This document shows positions 9,201 to 17,497 of a stretch of 64,000 nucleotides of DNA, piece by piece. The DNA comes from JAFDZV01 sp964455525 (GTDB lineage: Bacteria; Bacteroidota; Ignavibacteria; OLB7), in NCBI GenBank assembly GCA_964455525.1, contig CAYVWR010000001.1, forward strand, positions 558,001-622,000, read 5' to 3'. The translations under genes were made by a program, and so were the position numbers. Below the pieces are notes generated by a model. The model saw nothing but the letters and a program-made list of their open reading frames with translations. It was not told where the DNA came from and did not search any database. Each line of letters starts with the position of its first letter. Position 1 is the first letter of the stretch.

Positions 9201-9582
9201 CCCGCTCGCCGAGCGATTCCACATCGGTGATGATAACCCGGTTGGGGTTGTCTGCCAGCGCCTTCAATGCCTCGGTCAGCGATATCACCTCGGCGTCAAG
9301 CGTCTGGCGAAGCGTGGCAGCCGTATGGTGGTCTTCCTGGTAGAGCAACACATGGTCCGAACCGATCAGAGTCACCAGATCGGCGAATGCGGAATCGGCA
9401 TCGCCACGATCCTCGAAGACCATCACAAATGGCTCGCCGGTGCGCTGATACAGCAATGCAATCAAGGTGGTACGAAGCGATCCGGCAAGCCCAGCCACGC
9501 GAACTTCACGCTCATTTCTGGTGGATTCCAGCAGGGAGGCCGTCAGGGGGCTGGTGCTTAGTTTATCGAGAATGCGTCTCAT
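6256..9582 (-). CDS. mfd: Transcription-repair coupling factor
   Basis: DNA translocase that removes RNA polymerase stalled at lesions and recruits UvrA. The product is 1108 residues if started at the ATG at 9582 (MRRILDKLSTSPLTASLLES); 13 more codons are open upstream but add nothing family-like. Domains in order are the UvrB-like N-terminal part; the RNA polymerase interaction (CarD-like) domain around 415-435 (LRPGDFVVHVEKGIGRFMG); the helicase core with Walker A GDVGFGKTEVAVRAAF near 565-580, DEEQRFG near 665 and the second RecA domain with GRVGRSNVQAYCYM; and the C-terminal TRCF domain. Length and motifs are complete. It stands alone, with a hairpin terminator behind it. Confidence 0.98.
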   Translation of the reverse strand: MRRILDKLSTSPLTASLLESTRNEREVRVAGLAGSLRTTLIALLYQRTGEPFVMVFEDRGDADSAFADLVTLIGSDHVLLYQEDHHTAATLRQTLDAEVISLTEALKALADNPNRVIITDVESLGERVPQQSRITSSMIELRRGERVGFEELAKRLALGGFERADIVQSVGDYAVRGGILDVFPVGSERPVRLEFFGDEIDSIREFDPLSQRSMRDMGSVNLMARLFHSEQQEELTATLLDHLPENARFFLEEPERLEGLLEDGGHHDLVVALGKWRRILHSHFFDSAAGDVIDVDARQQPGFSSSLRELCKGITGLRSEGYTIFLLADGEEARRRLEDLVDGECDRASDAGEPYGIGASDVSYEAETLSNGFQIPSMKLAVFTEHEVFSRRRSRVHGRQQKQFKGFTLRELKQLRPGDFVVHVEKGIGRFMGLQTISAAGSKGEAVKLEYSGGDTLFVNLNYINRLQKYSSKEGGQPKLSRLGTEEWERMKMRAKKRVKDIARELIRLYAQRKAQPGFQFPPDTQWQRELEASFIYDDTPDQASATYAVKQDMESPTPMDRLVCGDVGFGKTEVAVRAAFKAVQGGKQVAILAPTTILAQQHYNTFRDRLERYAVNVDLLSRFRTKGEQKETLEKLKVGGVDILIGTHRILSKDIRFKDLGLLVIDEEQRFGVSAKEKLRQIRANIDTLTLTATPIPRTLNFSLMGARDLSTIETPPRNRLPIITELMQWNEDALGDAVKRELRRGGQCFVVHWRIGDIQDLAAKIAEMVPDARVTVVHGEMTAEQIEKTMMQFIERRFDILVATKIIESGIDIPAVNTIIINRADKFGLAELYQIRGRVGRSNVQAYCYMIVPPPTALSRIALKRLQAIQELTDLGSGLKLAMRDLEIRGAGNLLGAEQSGFIEDVGFELYQRIVDEAVEELKREEFRDLFAEQIEQEEREVRLPDNEDIVIEVEGDALIPKSYINDDAERYDFYLRMYSAKDAGELNGIFSEVRDRFGSVPPQTIRLFDAVRLRLAAMRTGGVRCALRDGEMRLELPPESNRDYYERWFQSIMESIGRERGAQLETKGKTLSILYRGVEDADEAERVLNRFTAKMRDAKLAEAQE

Positions 9583-9917
9583 ACAGAGTCGTAAATTCAG
9601 AAAAAATGCAGAAAACAACATACATGGCCGCTCTTGCCATGGTAATCATATGACCACCACGCCGGGCAACACAAGAGGCCAACAGGTGCTCATCCGAAGC
9701 CCTGCCGGCCGAGCCGTAAACCTATCACTTTTATGAGGAATGACCTCCATAGCACCGGCGATCATCCCAGGAAGACAGACGGGCAAACGACGCATTCCGG
9801 CGCTATCGCACCACCAATAGTCAGGCCATAGCATGTGCAGCGATCCGGGAATGCGCTGCCAGCAAATCGTTTCTCATACCAGCATCGGCTGCGCCAGATC
9901 AGCGGGGGGACCGGCGA
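9583..9917. other. Intergenic region upstream of mfd
   Basis: About 335 bases between two minus-strand genes. I see no coding sequence, strong hairpin or clear promoter. The mfd promoter should lie in its left part. Confidence 0.5.
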
Positions 9918-10376
9918 TCATGCACCTGTGGTGCGCCGACCGTATCTGCCAACGGAGAGCTTATATGCCTCGGCAAGCAACGGCCGCAGCGCTTCAAAGG
10001 TTGCGGTGCCGGGGTTGAGCACACACACCCAGTGCATCCGTCCGTACAGGGGATGGGGCATCAACCGATCCAACGCGGTGAAGTCGTGCCCGCCACCCTC
10101 ATCCGCCCTACCGGCAGGATCGGCTGGTGCCGCTGCAAACAGGGATTGATAGGTGGCCCTGGCGATGCCGATATTCAATCGGAAGACCGACGGACGGTTC
10201 AGATTGGAGAGGTTGTCAACGTCATTGTCCGCGGTGACGATCGTCGCAAAGGGGAACATGCGTTCGGGATCGTAGAAGAAGAAGGTATCGTCGGTCGACC
10301 TGTCGGCATAGACGCCATCAAACGTCTCGACGATATATCGGATGATCGCGGCCTGAGTCATGCGTTCTATGGACAT
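9918..10376 (-). CDS. DUF6194 family protein
   Basis: A 152-residue conserved protein of unknown function. The N-terminal part (MTQAAIIRYIVETFDGVYAD, then DTFFFYDPERMFPFATIVT, then RPSVFRLNIGIARATYQSLF) and the HPLYGRMHWVCVLNP segment match my recollection of the DUF6194 family, small soluble proteins known from many bacteria. There is no signal peptide and no membrane segment. The start may be the ATG at 10376 or an in-frame ATG five codons later (10361), which matches the family N-terminus better; neither has a convincing ribosome binding site. It is separated from the next upstream gene by 217 bases with no gene seen, so it is probably transcribed alone. Confidence 0.8.
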   Translation of the reverse strand: MSIERMTQAAIIRYIVETFDGVYADRSTDDTFFFYDPERMFPFATIVTADNDVDNLSNLNRPSVFRLNIGIARATYQSLFAAAPADPAGRADEGGGHDFTALDRLMPHPLYGRMHWVCVLNPGTATFEALRPLLAEAYKLSVGRYGRRTTGA

Positions 10377-10593
10377 GCTTGAGAAGAAACAATCGCAGCA
10401 GAGGAATATACGAAGCAGAAGAGGAGGGTAGAGCAGTTGTCGGTGCCATTACCATACGGAGACGTATCGCTATCGGCATATGGATACGGAGGGACATCGC
10501 GATCGAGCAGCCACACACTATCAGGAAGCGCCGGGAGAGGAGGTGGCTTGATGGGAAGGGACTCACAAAAAAACTGACCAGAGGCATTCCGTT

Positions 10594-11034
10594 TCAATCC
10601 CGATGGGCACCATTGGCGATCCATCGCCGGATCGCGTCGATCTCCTGAGCGCTCAACCCCTGGTTGCCGTACGGCATCAGATCCCCCTCGCCATCCCCCG
10701 GCCCTGTAAGCTTTACAAGCAGAAAGGAACTATCCGGCACTCCCGGCACCACCAGCTTCAGCCCTCTGGCGAGGGCCACCTCATTCACCGCCGGCACACC
10801 AACCAGATGATCGTAGACATCCTCCCCCTCCAGGGTCAGCCCCCCACGCTGCCCCAAGGTGCCGTGGCACGACGACGTCGTGCAGTTCTTCTCCAGAATA
10901 TTCTCCTTGATGCTCGTGAACGTGGCGTCCACACCGGCCGGAGCTACCGGCTCATCACCGCATCCCTGAAGGCCGATTGCAGCAACAAGGCAGAGACCAA
11001 GGGGGGACACAAGAGCGCACCGAAAACGTTTCAT
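10594..11034 (-). CDS. Lipoprotein with cytochrome c-like CX4CH haem motif
   Basis: A 146-residue secreted lipoprotein. Residues 1-25 form a signal peptide ending in the lipobox LQGC (Cys25). The haem-attachment-like motif CTTSSCHG (Cys51, Cys56, His57) has four residues between the cysteines instead of the usual two. A methionine in GDLMPYGNQGLSAQEIDAIRRWIANGA (Met120) sits where c-type cytochromes place the distal ligand and last helix. Such CX4CH proteins occur in lipoproteins related to planctomycete-type cytochrome domains. It begins 8 bases after the outer-membrane barrel gene and is third in an operon with a copper monooxygenase-like protein, which suggests periplasmic electron transfer. 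Covalent haem attachment is inferred only. Confidence 0.75.
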   Translation of the reverse strand: MKRFRCALVSPLGLCLVAAIGLQGCGDEPVAPAGVDATFTSIKENILEKNCTTSSCHGTLGQRGGLTLEGEDVYDHLVGVPAVNEVALARGLKLVVPGVPDSSFLLVKLTGPGDGEGDLMPYGNQGLSAQEIDAIRRWIANGAHRD

Positions 11035-11042
11035 GGATTCGA

Positions 11043-11948
11043 TTAGAATGAATAGCCAAGTTGCAGCAGAACATCCTCGTACACAACCGTGCTATGTCCC
11101 CAAACGATATAGGAGTATCCGGCCCCGAGATCCAGTTGTGGAAGCACTCTGACGGAAAGGCCGATCTGGGGACGGAGGTAGCTGGCGTCGTTGAAATCGA
11201 AGAAATGATGTCCGGCTTCCAGGCTCAGCCCTGAGAAGCGATCCTTCGATGTGGTAGGCCGGGGTTCGCCGACGCTGAACGCACCATCCACCCCGATCTT
11301 GCCCCATAACCTTCCATCGGTAAACGGTATGGCGCCGCCAAACTCTGCGGTGCAAAGGATCTGGTTGGTTGATGCCCCTTCCTTGATCCTATATCCCAGC
11401 GATGTAGAGGCATACGGGCCATCGAAGGAATGGGAGACATGCAGGTTCAGATCGTAATCGCGTTCGAGCAGGCCGGGGATCTCGGTGAGAAGCTGTCCAT
11501 TGCGTATGCTTGCTGCCTCGTAGAGATACGGCAGGCGCACGGTGCCGGATATCGCGGTTGGATATTCACCTCCCCACAACTGGTATTTCAGACCGATCCA
11601 CATATCGCTGAACCCGTGATAATGCCGCGATGGATCTTCCGAGGAACTATCCACGGTCTCGGCAGCCCACAGGTAGGTAAACAGATACGATCCTTCCAGT
11701 CCCGTGATAATCCCGACTTCGCCGGAGAGATAGAGGAATCGGTAATCATGGGTCATATTGAAGAGCGAGCGATAACGTTCGCCCTCGGTATCACGCCGCT
11801 GGGCATCCGGCTGGCCTTTCCAGTTGAACCCGATGCGCACCCCTCCTTCTCCCGACTCTGCGACCCATCCGCCACCCCCTCGTGCGTTATGCGCCGAGAG
11901 AAAAACGATCAACGTCACAAGAGCCAGCAGGCCCTTGTGACGTTGCAT
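11043..11948 (-). CDS. Outer-membrane beta-barrel protein
   Basis: A 301-residue exported protein of unrecognised family. From the ATG at 11948 it starts with a clear signal peptide (MQRHKGLLALVTLIVFLSAHNARG); eleven more codons are open upstream. The rest is rich in alternating hydrophobic/aromatic residues and glycines typical of transmembrane beta strands (LSGEVGIITGLEGSYLFTYL, YASTSLGYRIKEG, LSVRVLPQLDLGAGYSYIVW). It ends in LLQLGYSF, whose C-terminal phenylalanine is the usual BAM recognition feature. It lies between the PHM-like gene (50 bases upstream) and the CX4CH lipoprotein (8 bases downstream), so the three probably form one envelope unit. The substrate or role is unknown. Confidence 0.8.
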   Translation of the reverse strand: MQRHKGLLALVTLIVFLSAHNARGGGGWVAESGEGGVRIGFNWKGQPDAQRRDTEGERYRSLFNMTHDYRFLYLSGEVGIITGLEGSYLFTYLWAAETVDSSSEDPSRHYHGFSDMWIGLKYQLWGGEYPTAISGTVRLPYLYEAASIRNGQLLTEIPGLLERDYDLNLHVSHSFDGPYASTSLGYRIKEGASTNQILCTAEFGGAIPFTDGRLWGKIGVDGAFSVGEPRPTTSKDRFSGLSLEAGHHFFDFNDASYLRPQIGLSVRVLPQLDLGAGYSYIVWGHSTVVYEDVLLQLGYSF

Positions 11949-11998
11949 TCTACGCACAGGATGGAAATCCCTCTCTACCATGAACTCTTCCTTAGTGG

Positions 11999-12991
11999 TT
12001 AGATCCGGTGGGATTCCAGCAGCATGCCGCCATTGAAATCGTAGATCGCCTTGCCATTGGCTGGGCCGGGATAATAGAAGGTGAAGAGGTTGGCATGCTC
12101 TTCATATTCCACGTGCGGTCCAAACTTTATCTCATCCTCGGTACGGTTCTCATAGGTTGTGATATAGGCGATGCTATCGCCGGCCTTGATCGTCAACGGT
12201 GTGGGGAATTGCAGTATCGGAGGCTCGCTCCAGTTGCCGCTATGGTAGATCGTATCGGTAAGCTTGGTGCCATCCCAATGTCCCACGGTAAAGGTCTTTC
12301 CACGGCTATGGAAATGCCCGGTCATCAGCAGAAGCTTCACATCATGCTCGAACGGGGTAACAACCTTGCAGTAGGTGGCCGAAGTAAACGGCGGGATATT
12401 GATGGTCTTGTTGTTCGAGAACACTGCGCCGACAAGCGTCGTAACTTCGGACTTGTCGATCGTCCAGAAATTGATCATCACCTTTCCCCGACCGGATGGC
12501 GTTTTCTGCGTGCCGGCATTCACATAGTGCGTCTGGAAGATCATCTGCTGCTGCGCGTTAAGCTTGATTGCAACGCCCTGCGGGAGTGTCCAGGTAAAAT
12601 CGCCCTTCTGGGATGCGGCAACCATATCCCAGCTTTCCCATGCGATCGCATTGAACGTGTTCTCGACATGATCCGGCACGTTGATGCTATCGCTCTTGAA
12701 GATGTTCATGTGATGGCTTCCCTGATTGAACCGGAACTCAATCTTCGTCACATAGATATCCTCGGTGATAGGGAGCTTCTGGTAGTAGTTCTTCTGGACT
12801 TCCTGGCTGGAAGGCGCATCGAACGGCCCGATGACGATCTGCAACCCCTCTCCGGCCGGCGGAGGCGCAAGCGTTACGTCGGCGCTGCTGTCATCTGGTG
12901 CAGTAGGCTCGCTTGAACAGCCCCAGCTTGTACATAGGATAGCCGTCGCAGCCAGCATCGCAGCGACTCGTACCGGTGGCAGTACTCTCAT
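11999..12991 (-). CDS. Copper type II monooxygenase-like (PHM/DBM-fold) lipoprotein
   Basis: A 330-residue exported protein resembling the two copper-binding domains of peptidylglycine/dopamine monooxygenases. The ATG at 12991 gives a signal peptide ending in TSWGC (Cys25, a weak lipobox). Candidate CuH ligands are His93-His94 in GSHHMNIFKS and His155 in FQTHYVNAG; candidate CuM ligands are His226 and His228 in MTGHFHSRGKTF. The C-terminal segment that in animal enzymes holds the CuM methionine (DEMC-type) reads VEYEEHANLFTFYYP, putting His299 at that place. A longer frame reaches 13087 without family-like sequence. It is first in an operon with a beta-barrel and a haem-type lipoprotein. The substrate is unknown; a non-catalytic copper role is possible. 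Confidence 0.75.
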   Translation of the reverse strand: MRVLPPVRVAAMLAATAILCTSWGCSSEPTAPDDSSADVTLAPPPAGEGLQIVIGPFDAPSSQEVQKNYYQKLPITEDIYVTKIEFRFNQGSHHMNIFKSDSINVPDHVENTFNAIAWESWDMVAASQKGDFTWTLPQGVAIKLNAQQQMIFQTHYVNAGTQKTPSGRGKVMINFWTIDKSEVTTLVGAVFSNNKTINIPPFTSATYCKVVTPFEHDVKLLLMTGHFHSRGKTFTVGHWDGTKLTDTIYHSGNWSEPPILQFPTPLTIKAGDSIAYITTYENRTEDEIKFGPHVEYEEHANLFTFYYPGPANGKAIYDFNGGMLLESHRI

Positions 12992-13768
12992 GACACACTC
13001 CTCTAGGTAACGATGGTAGTTGAATTGAGATACCTTCATTGCGACTCCCTCGCGCTGCGAAAACAAGCCAGCAGATTCCGATCGCACCGTTGAATGGTAT
13101 TAGTACAGTATAGATGACATGAATTCGTGAAAATGCACATCGTTCCCCCATCTTTTTTGTAAGGAGGGGGAAACGAGATCCTGAGATCTTCTTCATACCG
13201 CTCGCAGGGGGAGCAGAGCCTCGCAGTCCCTCCTGCACAGCCCGCTTGAAACAGAGCAGGCTGGGGGAAAGGAGTATGTGTGCCGCCGATTACCGAGCAC
13301 GGCCATGCGCCCTGCGGAAAGTCCGCCAGGCTCCTCTTTCTACGCTCAATCGGGCCACCTGTCTGAATGATTCTCTCCGCTATCACCGCAACCCACACCC
13401 CGCTCGCAGAAGACCGCTCGGGATCATGATCCGCACAGAGCTGCGCCGGGGCGCCGATGATGGTGGGCGCGGCATGGCCGCCCCCCCCGATCACGATCGT
13501 GGCCGGATCGGTTGAAAGAAAGACGCCGGGAGAAAATTCCGGGGGATGGTGGCATATCTCTGGCAGAATATTGGCAGCAGGAAATCAGCAACAATTTGCC
13601 GATGTTCCCACAACATGCCCCGCACCGGAATAGATGGCCGGAGGATGCGCGGCCGACCGTGTATGATGGCAGCATATGCCAGGAGCAGCCAGCGCGACGC
13701 CGGGCATACGATCCTGGAACCTGGCAATACCGCTGTTGAATGAACAACCGCACGTCCGAATTGTACAT
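12992..13768. other. Divergent intergenic region
   Basis: About 780 bases between the minus-strand copper protein gene and the plus-strand Memo gene. Promoters for both should lie here. Near 13143-13177 there is an imperfect dyad of C-rich and G-rich runs (GTTCCCCC / GGGGGAAAC). I see no gene; open frames here lack family-like sequence and codon pattern. Confidence 0.5.
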
Positions 13769-14992
13769 ATGGAACGAACCACATACAGCCCCTCGGCACC
13801 GCTTCCTGCGGTACGCAACGATATCTCCGCCCATGAAGTGGCTCCGGGCATCATCATGCTCTATGATGATGCGCTCTATGCCACAAACACGCTTCGCATC
13901 CCGAGAAGCATCGTGGAATATCTGGCATTGCTCGATGGCACAAGAAACGCCCAGTATCTGGCCCGCAAGGCCGCCGATGCCGGACGAAGCTTTTCCATCC
14001 AGGAATTTCTGGAGGTGGTCTCGACGCTCGACCGGGAGAATTTTCTGGACTCTCCGGGCTTCCGCGACTACCGATCGGAGCGCGACCGGGAGTTCAACCA
14101 GAGCGCCACACGCCCCGCGGCTCATGCCGGAACCTCCTACCCGGACGATCCTGATGAGTTGCGCGCGATGCTCGATGGTTTTCTGGCAGCCGATGCCGAG
14201 GCCTCCAGGCGATCGTCCCCGGTGGCGGTGATAGCCCCTCATATCGACCTCCGCGTTGGCGGCGCCAGCTATGGGCCGGCCTATAATGCGCTGCGCCATT
14301 GCGATGCGGATACCTTTGTGATCTTCGGCGTATCACACCAGATGAGCTACGCCCCCTTTATGGTGTCGCAGAAGGATTTCGAGACCCCGCTCGGCGTGGT
14401 CCCAACCGACCGTGAGTATATCGAGCGATTCCGCGAGAACCTCCCCTTCGACATCACCCGCAACGAGATCGCGCACAAGCGGGAACACTCGATCGAGTTC
14501 CAGACGATCTTCCTGCGGCACATCTTTCCCGACCGGGATTTCAAGATCGTCCCGATCCTCACTGGCTCGCTTTATGAATATGTGGAGCTGGGCAACGGGA
14601 AGGCCTCGGAGGATGAAACCTTGAACACGCTCTACAGCATCCTGCGAAGCACGGGGCAGGAGCTGGGGCGCAAGGTCTGTTATATAGCAGGTGCGGATCT
14701 CTGCCATATCGGACGCAAGTTCGGCGATCAATTTGCCGCACGCACAATCCTTGAGGATGTCCGCCGTTTCGATGAGCGCCTGTTGAAGGACGCCGCCAGG
14801 CCCGATGCCGATGCATTTCTCCGCACGCTGGCAGAGCAGAAAAACCAGTACCGCGTCTGCGGCGTCGCCCCGATCTATGCCACACTTCGGGTGGCCGAAC
14901 CGGTCTCCGGCGAGGTGCTCGTCTACGATCAATGGGATGAAACGGAGCGGGATTCGGCGGTGAGCTTTGCCAGCGTGGCCCTGTATGGCTGA
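13769..14992 (+). CDS. Memo-family protein (AmmeMemoRadiSam system protein B) with extra N-terminal domain
   Basis: A 407-residue protein. Residues about 130-407 match the Memo/AmmeMemoRadiSam B family: entry motif AHAGTSYPDDPDELRAML, then APHIDLRVGGASYGPAY, the histidine-bearing FGVSHQ, KREHSIEFQTIFLRH and AGADLCHIGRKFGD; the histidines form the likely metal site. The first 120 residues form an additional compact helical domain (around PRSIVEYLALLDGTRNAQYLARKAADAG) that resembles a winged-helix or peptide-binding module. The start at 13769 (MERTTYSPSAPLPA) is preferred over an upstream ATG at 13676. The usual partners, an AMMECR1 protein and a radical SAM protein, are not in the window. The pentose phosphate operon follows 105 bases later. 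Function remains unclear across the family. Confidence 0.85.
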   Translation: MERTTYSPSAPLPAVRNDISAHEVAPGIIMLYDDALYATNTLRIPRSIVEYLALLDGTRNAQYLARKAADAGRSFSIQEFLEVVSTLDRENFLDSPGFRDYRSERDREFNQSATRPAAHAGTSYPDDPDELRAMLDGFLAADAEASRRSSPVAVIAPHIDLRVGGASYGPAYNALRHCDADTFVIFGVSHQMSYAPFMVSQKDFETPLGVVPTDREYIERFRENLPFDITRNEIAHKREHSIEFQTIFLRHIFPDRDFKIVPILTGSLYEYVELGNGKASEDETLNTLYSILRSTGQELGRKVCYIAGADLCHIGRKFGDQFAARTILEDVRRFDERLLKDAARPDADAFLRTLAEQKNQYRVCGVAPIYATLRVAEPVSGEVLVYDQWDETERDSAVSFASVALYG

Positions 14993-15025
14993 ACGGCACC
15001 GAAGCCGGGATGCCGGGCAGAAGAG

Positions 15026-15053
15026 ACGGCATGCAGCAATGAAACGGCATGCA
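15026..15053. repeat. Direct repeat upstream of the gnd-zwf-pgl operon
   Basis: ACGGCATGCAGCA (15026-15038) and ACGGCATGCAACA (15044-15056) match at 12 of 13 positions with an 18-base offset. Each contains the palindrome GCATGC. They lie 45-72 bases upstream of the gnd start, a plausible operator position. No regulator gene is adjacent. Confidence 0.55.
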
Positions 15054-15097
15054 ACAGAAACGATATCGACTCAACCGTAAACTGAACAGAGGTACGG

Positions 15098-16015
15098 ATG
15101 GAAATCGGAATGATCGGGCTTGGGCGCATGGGCGCAAATATGGCGCAGCGCCTGGTTCGCGGAGGTCATCGCGTCGTTGGCTATGATAGAGCGCCGGAAG
15201 CAGTAGCCGGCGTGGTTGCAGAAGGGGCCGAGGGAGCCGCCTCACTTCAGGAACTTGTGGCAGCACTCAGCACGCCACGAGCGATCTGGATCATGGTCCC
15301 TTCAGGAGCACCGGTCGATGCAACACTGGAAGCATTGCTCGGGATTCTCTCCCCCGACGATACCATCATCGACGGCGGCAACTCGAACTACAACGATTCC
15401 ATCCGCCGTGGCAACACGGTGCATGCCCATGGGATGCACTACGTGGACGTTGGCACAAGCGGCGGCATCTGGGGACTTGACGAGGGCTATAGCATGATGG
15501 TGGGGGGCACAGACGAAGCAGTGCAGAGCCTTCGCCCGATCCTGCAAACGCTGGCACCAGCCCATGATCGGGGCTGGGGTCATGTAGGGCCAGGCGGATC
15601 GGGGCATTTCACAAAGATGATCCATAATGGTATCGAATACGGCATGATGCAGGCGATGGCAGAGGGCTTTTCGCTGATGCAGCATAAGGAAGAGTTCAAC
15701 CTGAACCTTTATCAGATCGCCGAGATCTGGCGCTCCGGGAGTGTGGTTCGCTCCTGGCTGCTGGACCTGACCGCACGAGCGCTACAGGAAGATCCCCAAT
15801 TGAACGATGTGATCCCCTACGTCACAGACTCGGGGGAGGGACGGTGGACGGTGGAGGAAGCGCTCCGGCTATCGGTATCAGCACCGGTTATCACCCTGTC
15901 GCTTATGGAACGATTCCGTTCACGCGATAGCCAGGCCTTTGCAAGCAGGCTTCTGGCGGTCATGCGCGAGCAGTTCGGCGGCCATGCAGTTAAACGGGTG
16001 GAGAAACAACCATGA
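15098..16015 (+). CDS. gnd: 6-phosphogluconate dehydrogenase, short (GndA/YqeC-type) form
   Basis: Oxidative decarboxylation of 6-phosphogluconate to ribulose 5-phosphate. The 305-residue protein belongs to the short form of the family (about 300 residues, against about 470 for the long form). It has the dinucleotide motif GLGRMGANM (7-15), the substrate loop VDVGTSGGIWGLDEG (Ser121-Gly-Gly) and the catalytic Lys173/Asn177 in HFTKMIHNGIEYG. Short forms are often NAD-preferring; the motif alone does not settle this. Its stop codon overlaps the zwf start (ATGA), so the two are translationally coupled. It forms an operon with zwf and pgl covering the whole oxidative pentose phosphate branch. Confidence 0.95.
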   Translation: MEIGMIGLGRMGANMAQRLVRGGHRVVGYDRAPEAVAGVVAEGAEGAASLQELVAALSTPRAIWIMVPSGAPVDATLEALLGILSPDDTIIDGGNSNYNDSIRRGNTVHAHGMHYVDVGTSGGIWGLDEGYSMMVGGTDEAVQSLRPILQTLAPAHDRGWGHVGPGGSGHFTKMIHNGIEYGMMQAMAEGFSLMQHKEEFNLNLYQIAEIWRSGSVVRSWLLDLTARALQEDPQLNDVIPYVTDSGEGRWTVEEALRLSVSAPVITLSLMERFRSRDSQAFASRLLAVMREQFGGHAVKRVEKQP

Positions 16016-17475
16016 GCCGTGGCACGATTGAGCCGAATCTTTTTGTGATCGTTGGCGCAACCGGCGATCTTACCAATCGAAAACTGCTTCCGGCACTCTA
16101 TCATCTTATCGCCCGTACATCCTCCGAGCAACGCTGTGTGATCCTTGGCGTGGCACGAGGCGAGCTGACCGAGGAGGAATTCCGCCGCAACGTGCGCTCG
16201 GCACTGGAACAGAGCGATCTGCCAGCCGATGAGATCTCCTCGCAATGGTGCGACAGAAGCGTCCATTATCAGCCGATCGGCGAGAGCACCGAGGCAGACT
16301 TCCAGGCGCTGGCGGCCAGAATCTCGGCTCTTGAGCAACTGCACCGACTGCCGGGCAACCGGGTCTTTTACCTGGCGCTCCCCCCTGCCGCTTTTGCGCC
16401 GACCATCACCATGCTCGGCGAAACAGGGCTGCATCGCTCCCCCGGATGGACACGACTGGTTGTCGAGAAGCCATTCGGACGCGATCTGGAATCGGCCCGA
16501 AGTCTGAATGAACTGGTTCATTGCTACTTCCAGGAATCGCAGATCTATCGCATCGACCATTATCTGGGCAAGGAAACGGTGCAGAATCTGCTCTTCTTCC
16601 GCTTTGCCAACCTTCTGTTCGAGCCTCTCTGGAATCGCGATCGGGTGCAGAGTGTGCAGATAACGGTTGCCGAAGACCTTGGCATCGGCAGCCGGGCCGG
16701 GTATTACGATCGGGCCGGAGCGCTGCGCGATATGATCCAGAACCATCTGACGCAACTGCTTACCCTTACCGCCATGGAAGCCCCGGCAGCCTTCGACGCC
16801 GATGCCATCCGGGATGAAAAGGTGAAGGTGCTCCGTTCGGTGGAACCGATCGGCCATGACGATGTGGTGCTTGGACAATACCGGGCAGGAACCGCAGAGG
16901 GGCAGCATGTTCCCGGCTATCTGGAGGAGGAGGATGTGCCGGGTGATTCGACGACCGAAACGTTTGCAGCGCTGCGACTGTATATCAATAACTGGCGGTG
17001 GCAGGGGGTGCCCTTCTATCTGCGAACCGGCAAACGCCTCCCGCGACGGCTCAGCCAGATCGTGGTCGATTTTCATCGCCCCCCGGTCTCGCTTTTCCAG
17101 TCGTTCCGTGATTATGAGGGCAATATCGACTCCAACACGCTTATCATCACGCTTCAGCCAGATGAAGGCTTCGATCTCTACTTCGAGGTCAAGGCTCCAG
17201 GACAACCGGTCAAGGTCAGAACCCAGCGCCTCACCTTCCACTACGCCGACGCGTTCGGCCAGATAGCAGATGCATACGAGACGCTGCTGCTCGACATTCT
17301 TGAAGGCGACCAGACGCTCTTTGTTAGGGCCGATGAAGTGGAAACGTCGTGGAACTTATATGATTCCCTGCTGGAGAACAGACCCGATCTGCTGCCGTAC
17401 GAGGCAGGGACATGGGGACCGCACAAGGCGGCACAACTGACCGCCGAAACACGGGATGAATGGCTGACGCAGTAG
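16012..17475 (+). CDS. zwf: Glucose-6-phosphate 1-dehydrogenase
   Basis: First step of the oxidative pentose phosphate pathway: glucose 6-phosphate to 6-phosphogluconolactone with NADP reduction. The 487-residue protein has the Rossmann motif GATGDL (15-20), VVEKPFGRDL, the active-site signature RIDHYLGKE (180-188) and a complete C-terminal half (YLRTGKRLPRR). Length is normal. It overlaps the upstream gnd by four bases. A perfect 12-bp hairpin (17498-17528) separates it from pgl. Confidence 0.97.
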   Translation: MSRGTIEPNLFVIVGATGDLTNRKLLPALYHLIARTSSEQRCVILGVARGELTEEEFRRNVRSALEQSDLPADEISSQWCDRSVHYQPIGESTEADFQALAARISALEQLHRLPGNRVFYLALPPAAFAPTITMLGETGLHRSPGWTRLVVEKPFGRDLESARSLNELVHCYFQESQIYRIDHYLGKETVQNLLFFRFANLLFEPLWNRDRVQSVQITVAEDLGIGSRAGYYDRAGALRDMIQNHLTQLLTLTAMEAPAAFDADAIRDEKVKVLRSVEPIGHDDVVLGQYRAGTAEGQHVPGYLEEEDVPGDSTTETFAALRLYINNWRWQGVPFYLRTGKRLPRRLSQIVVDFHRPPVSLFQSFRDYEGNIDSNTLIITLQPDEGFDLYFEVKAPGQPVKVRTQRLTFHYADAFGQIADAYETLLLDILEGDQTLFVRADEVETSWNLYDSLLENRPDLLPYEAGTWGPHKAAQLTAETRDEWLTQ

Positions 17476-17497
17476 CAACCAACCGGAAGCGCGGCAA

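Noticed and set aside
7243..9561. 772-codon plus-strand frame opposite mfd
   Set aside because: It is the complementary shadow of the conserved mfd gene, whose helicase motifs are intact.
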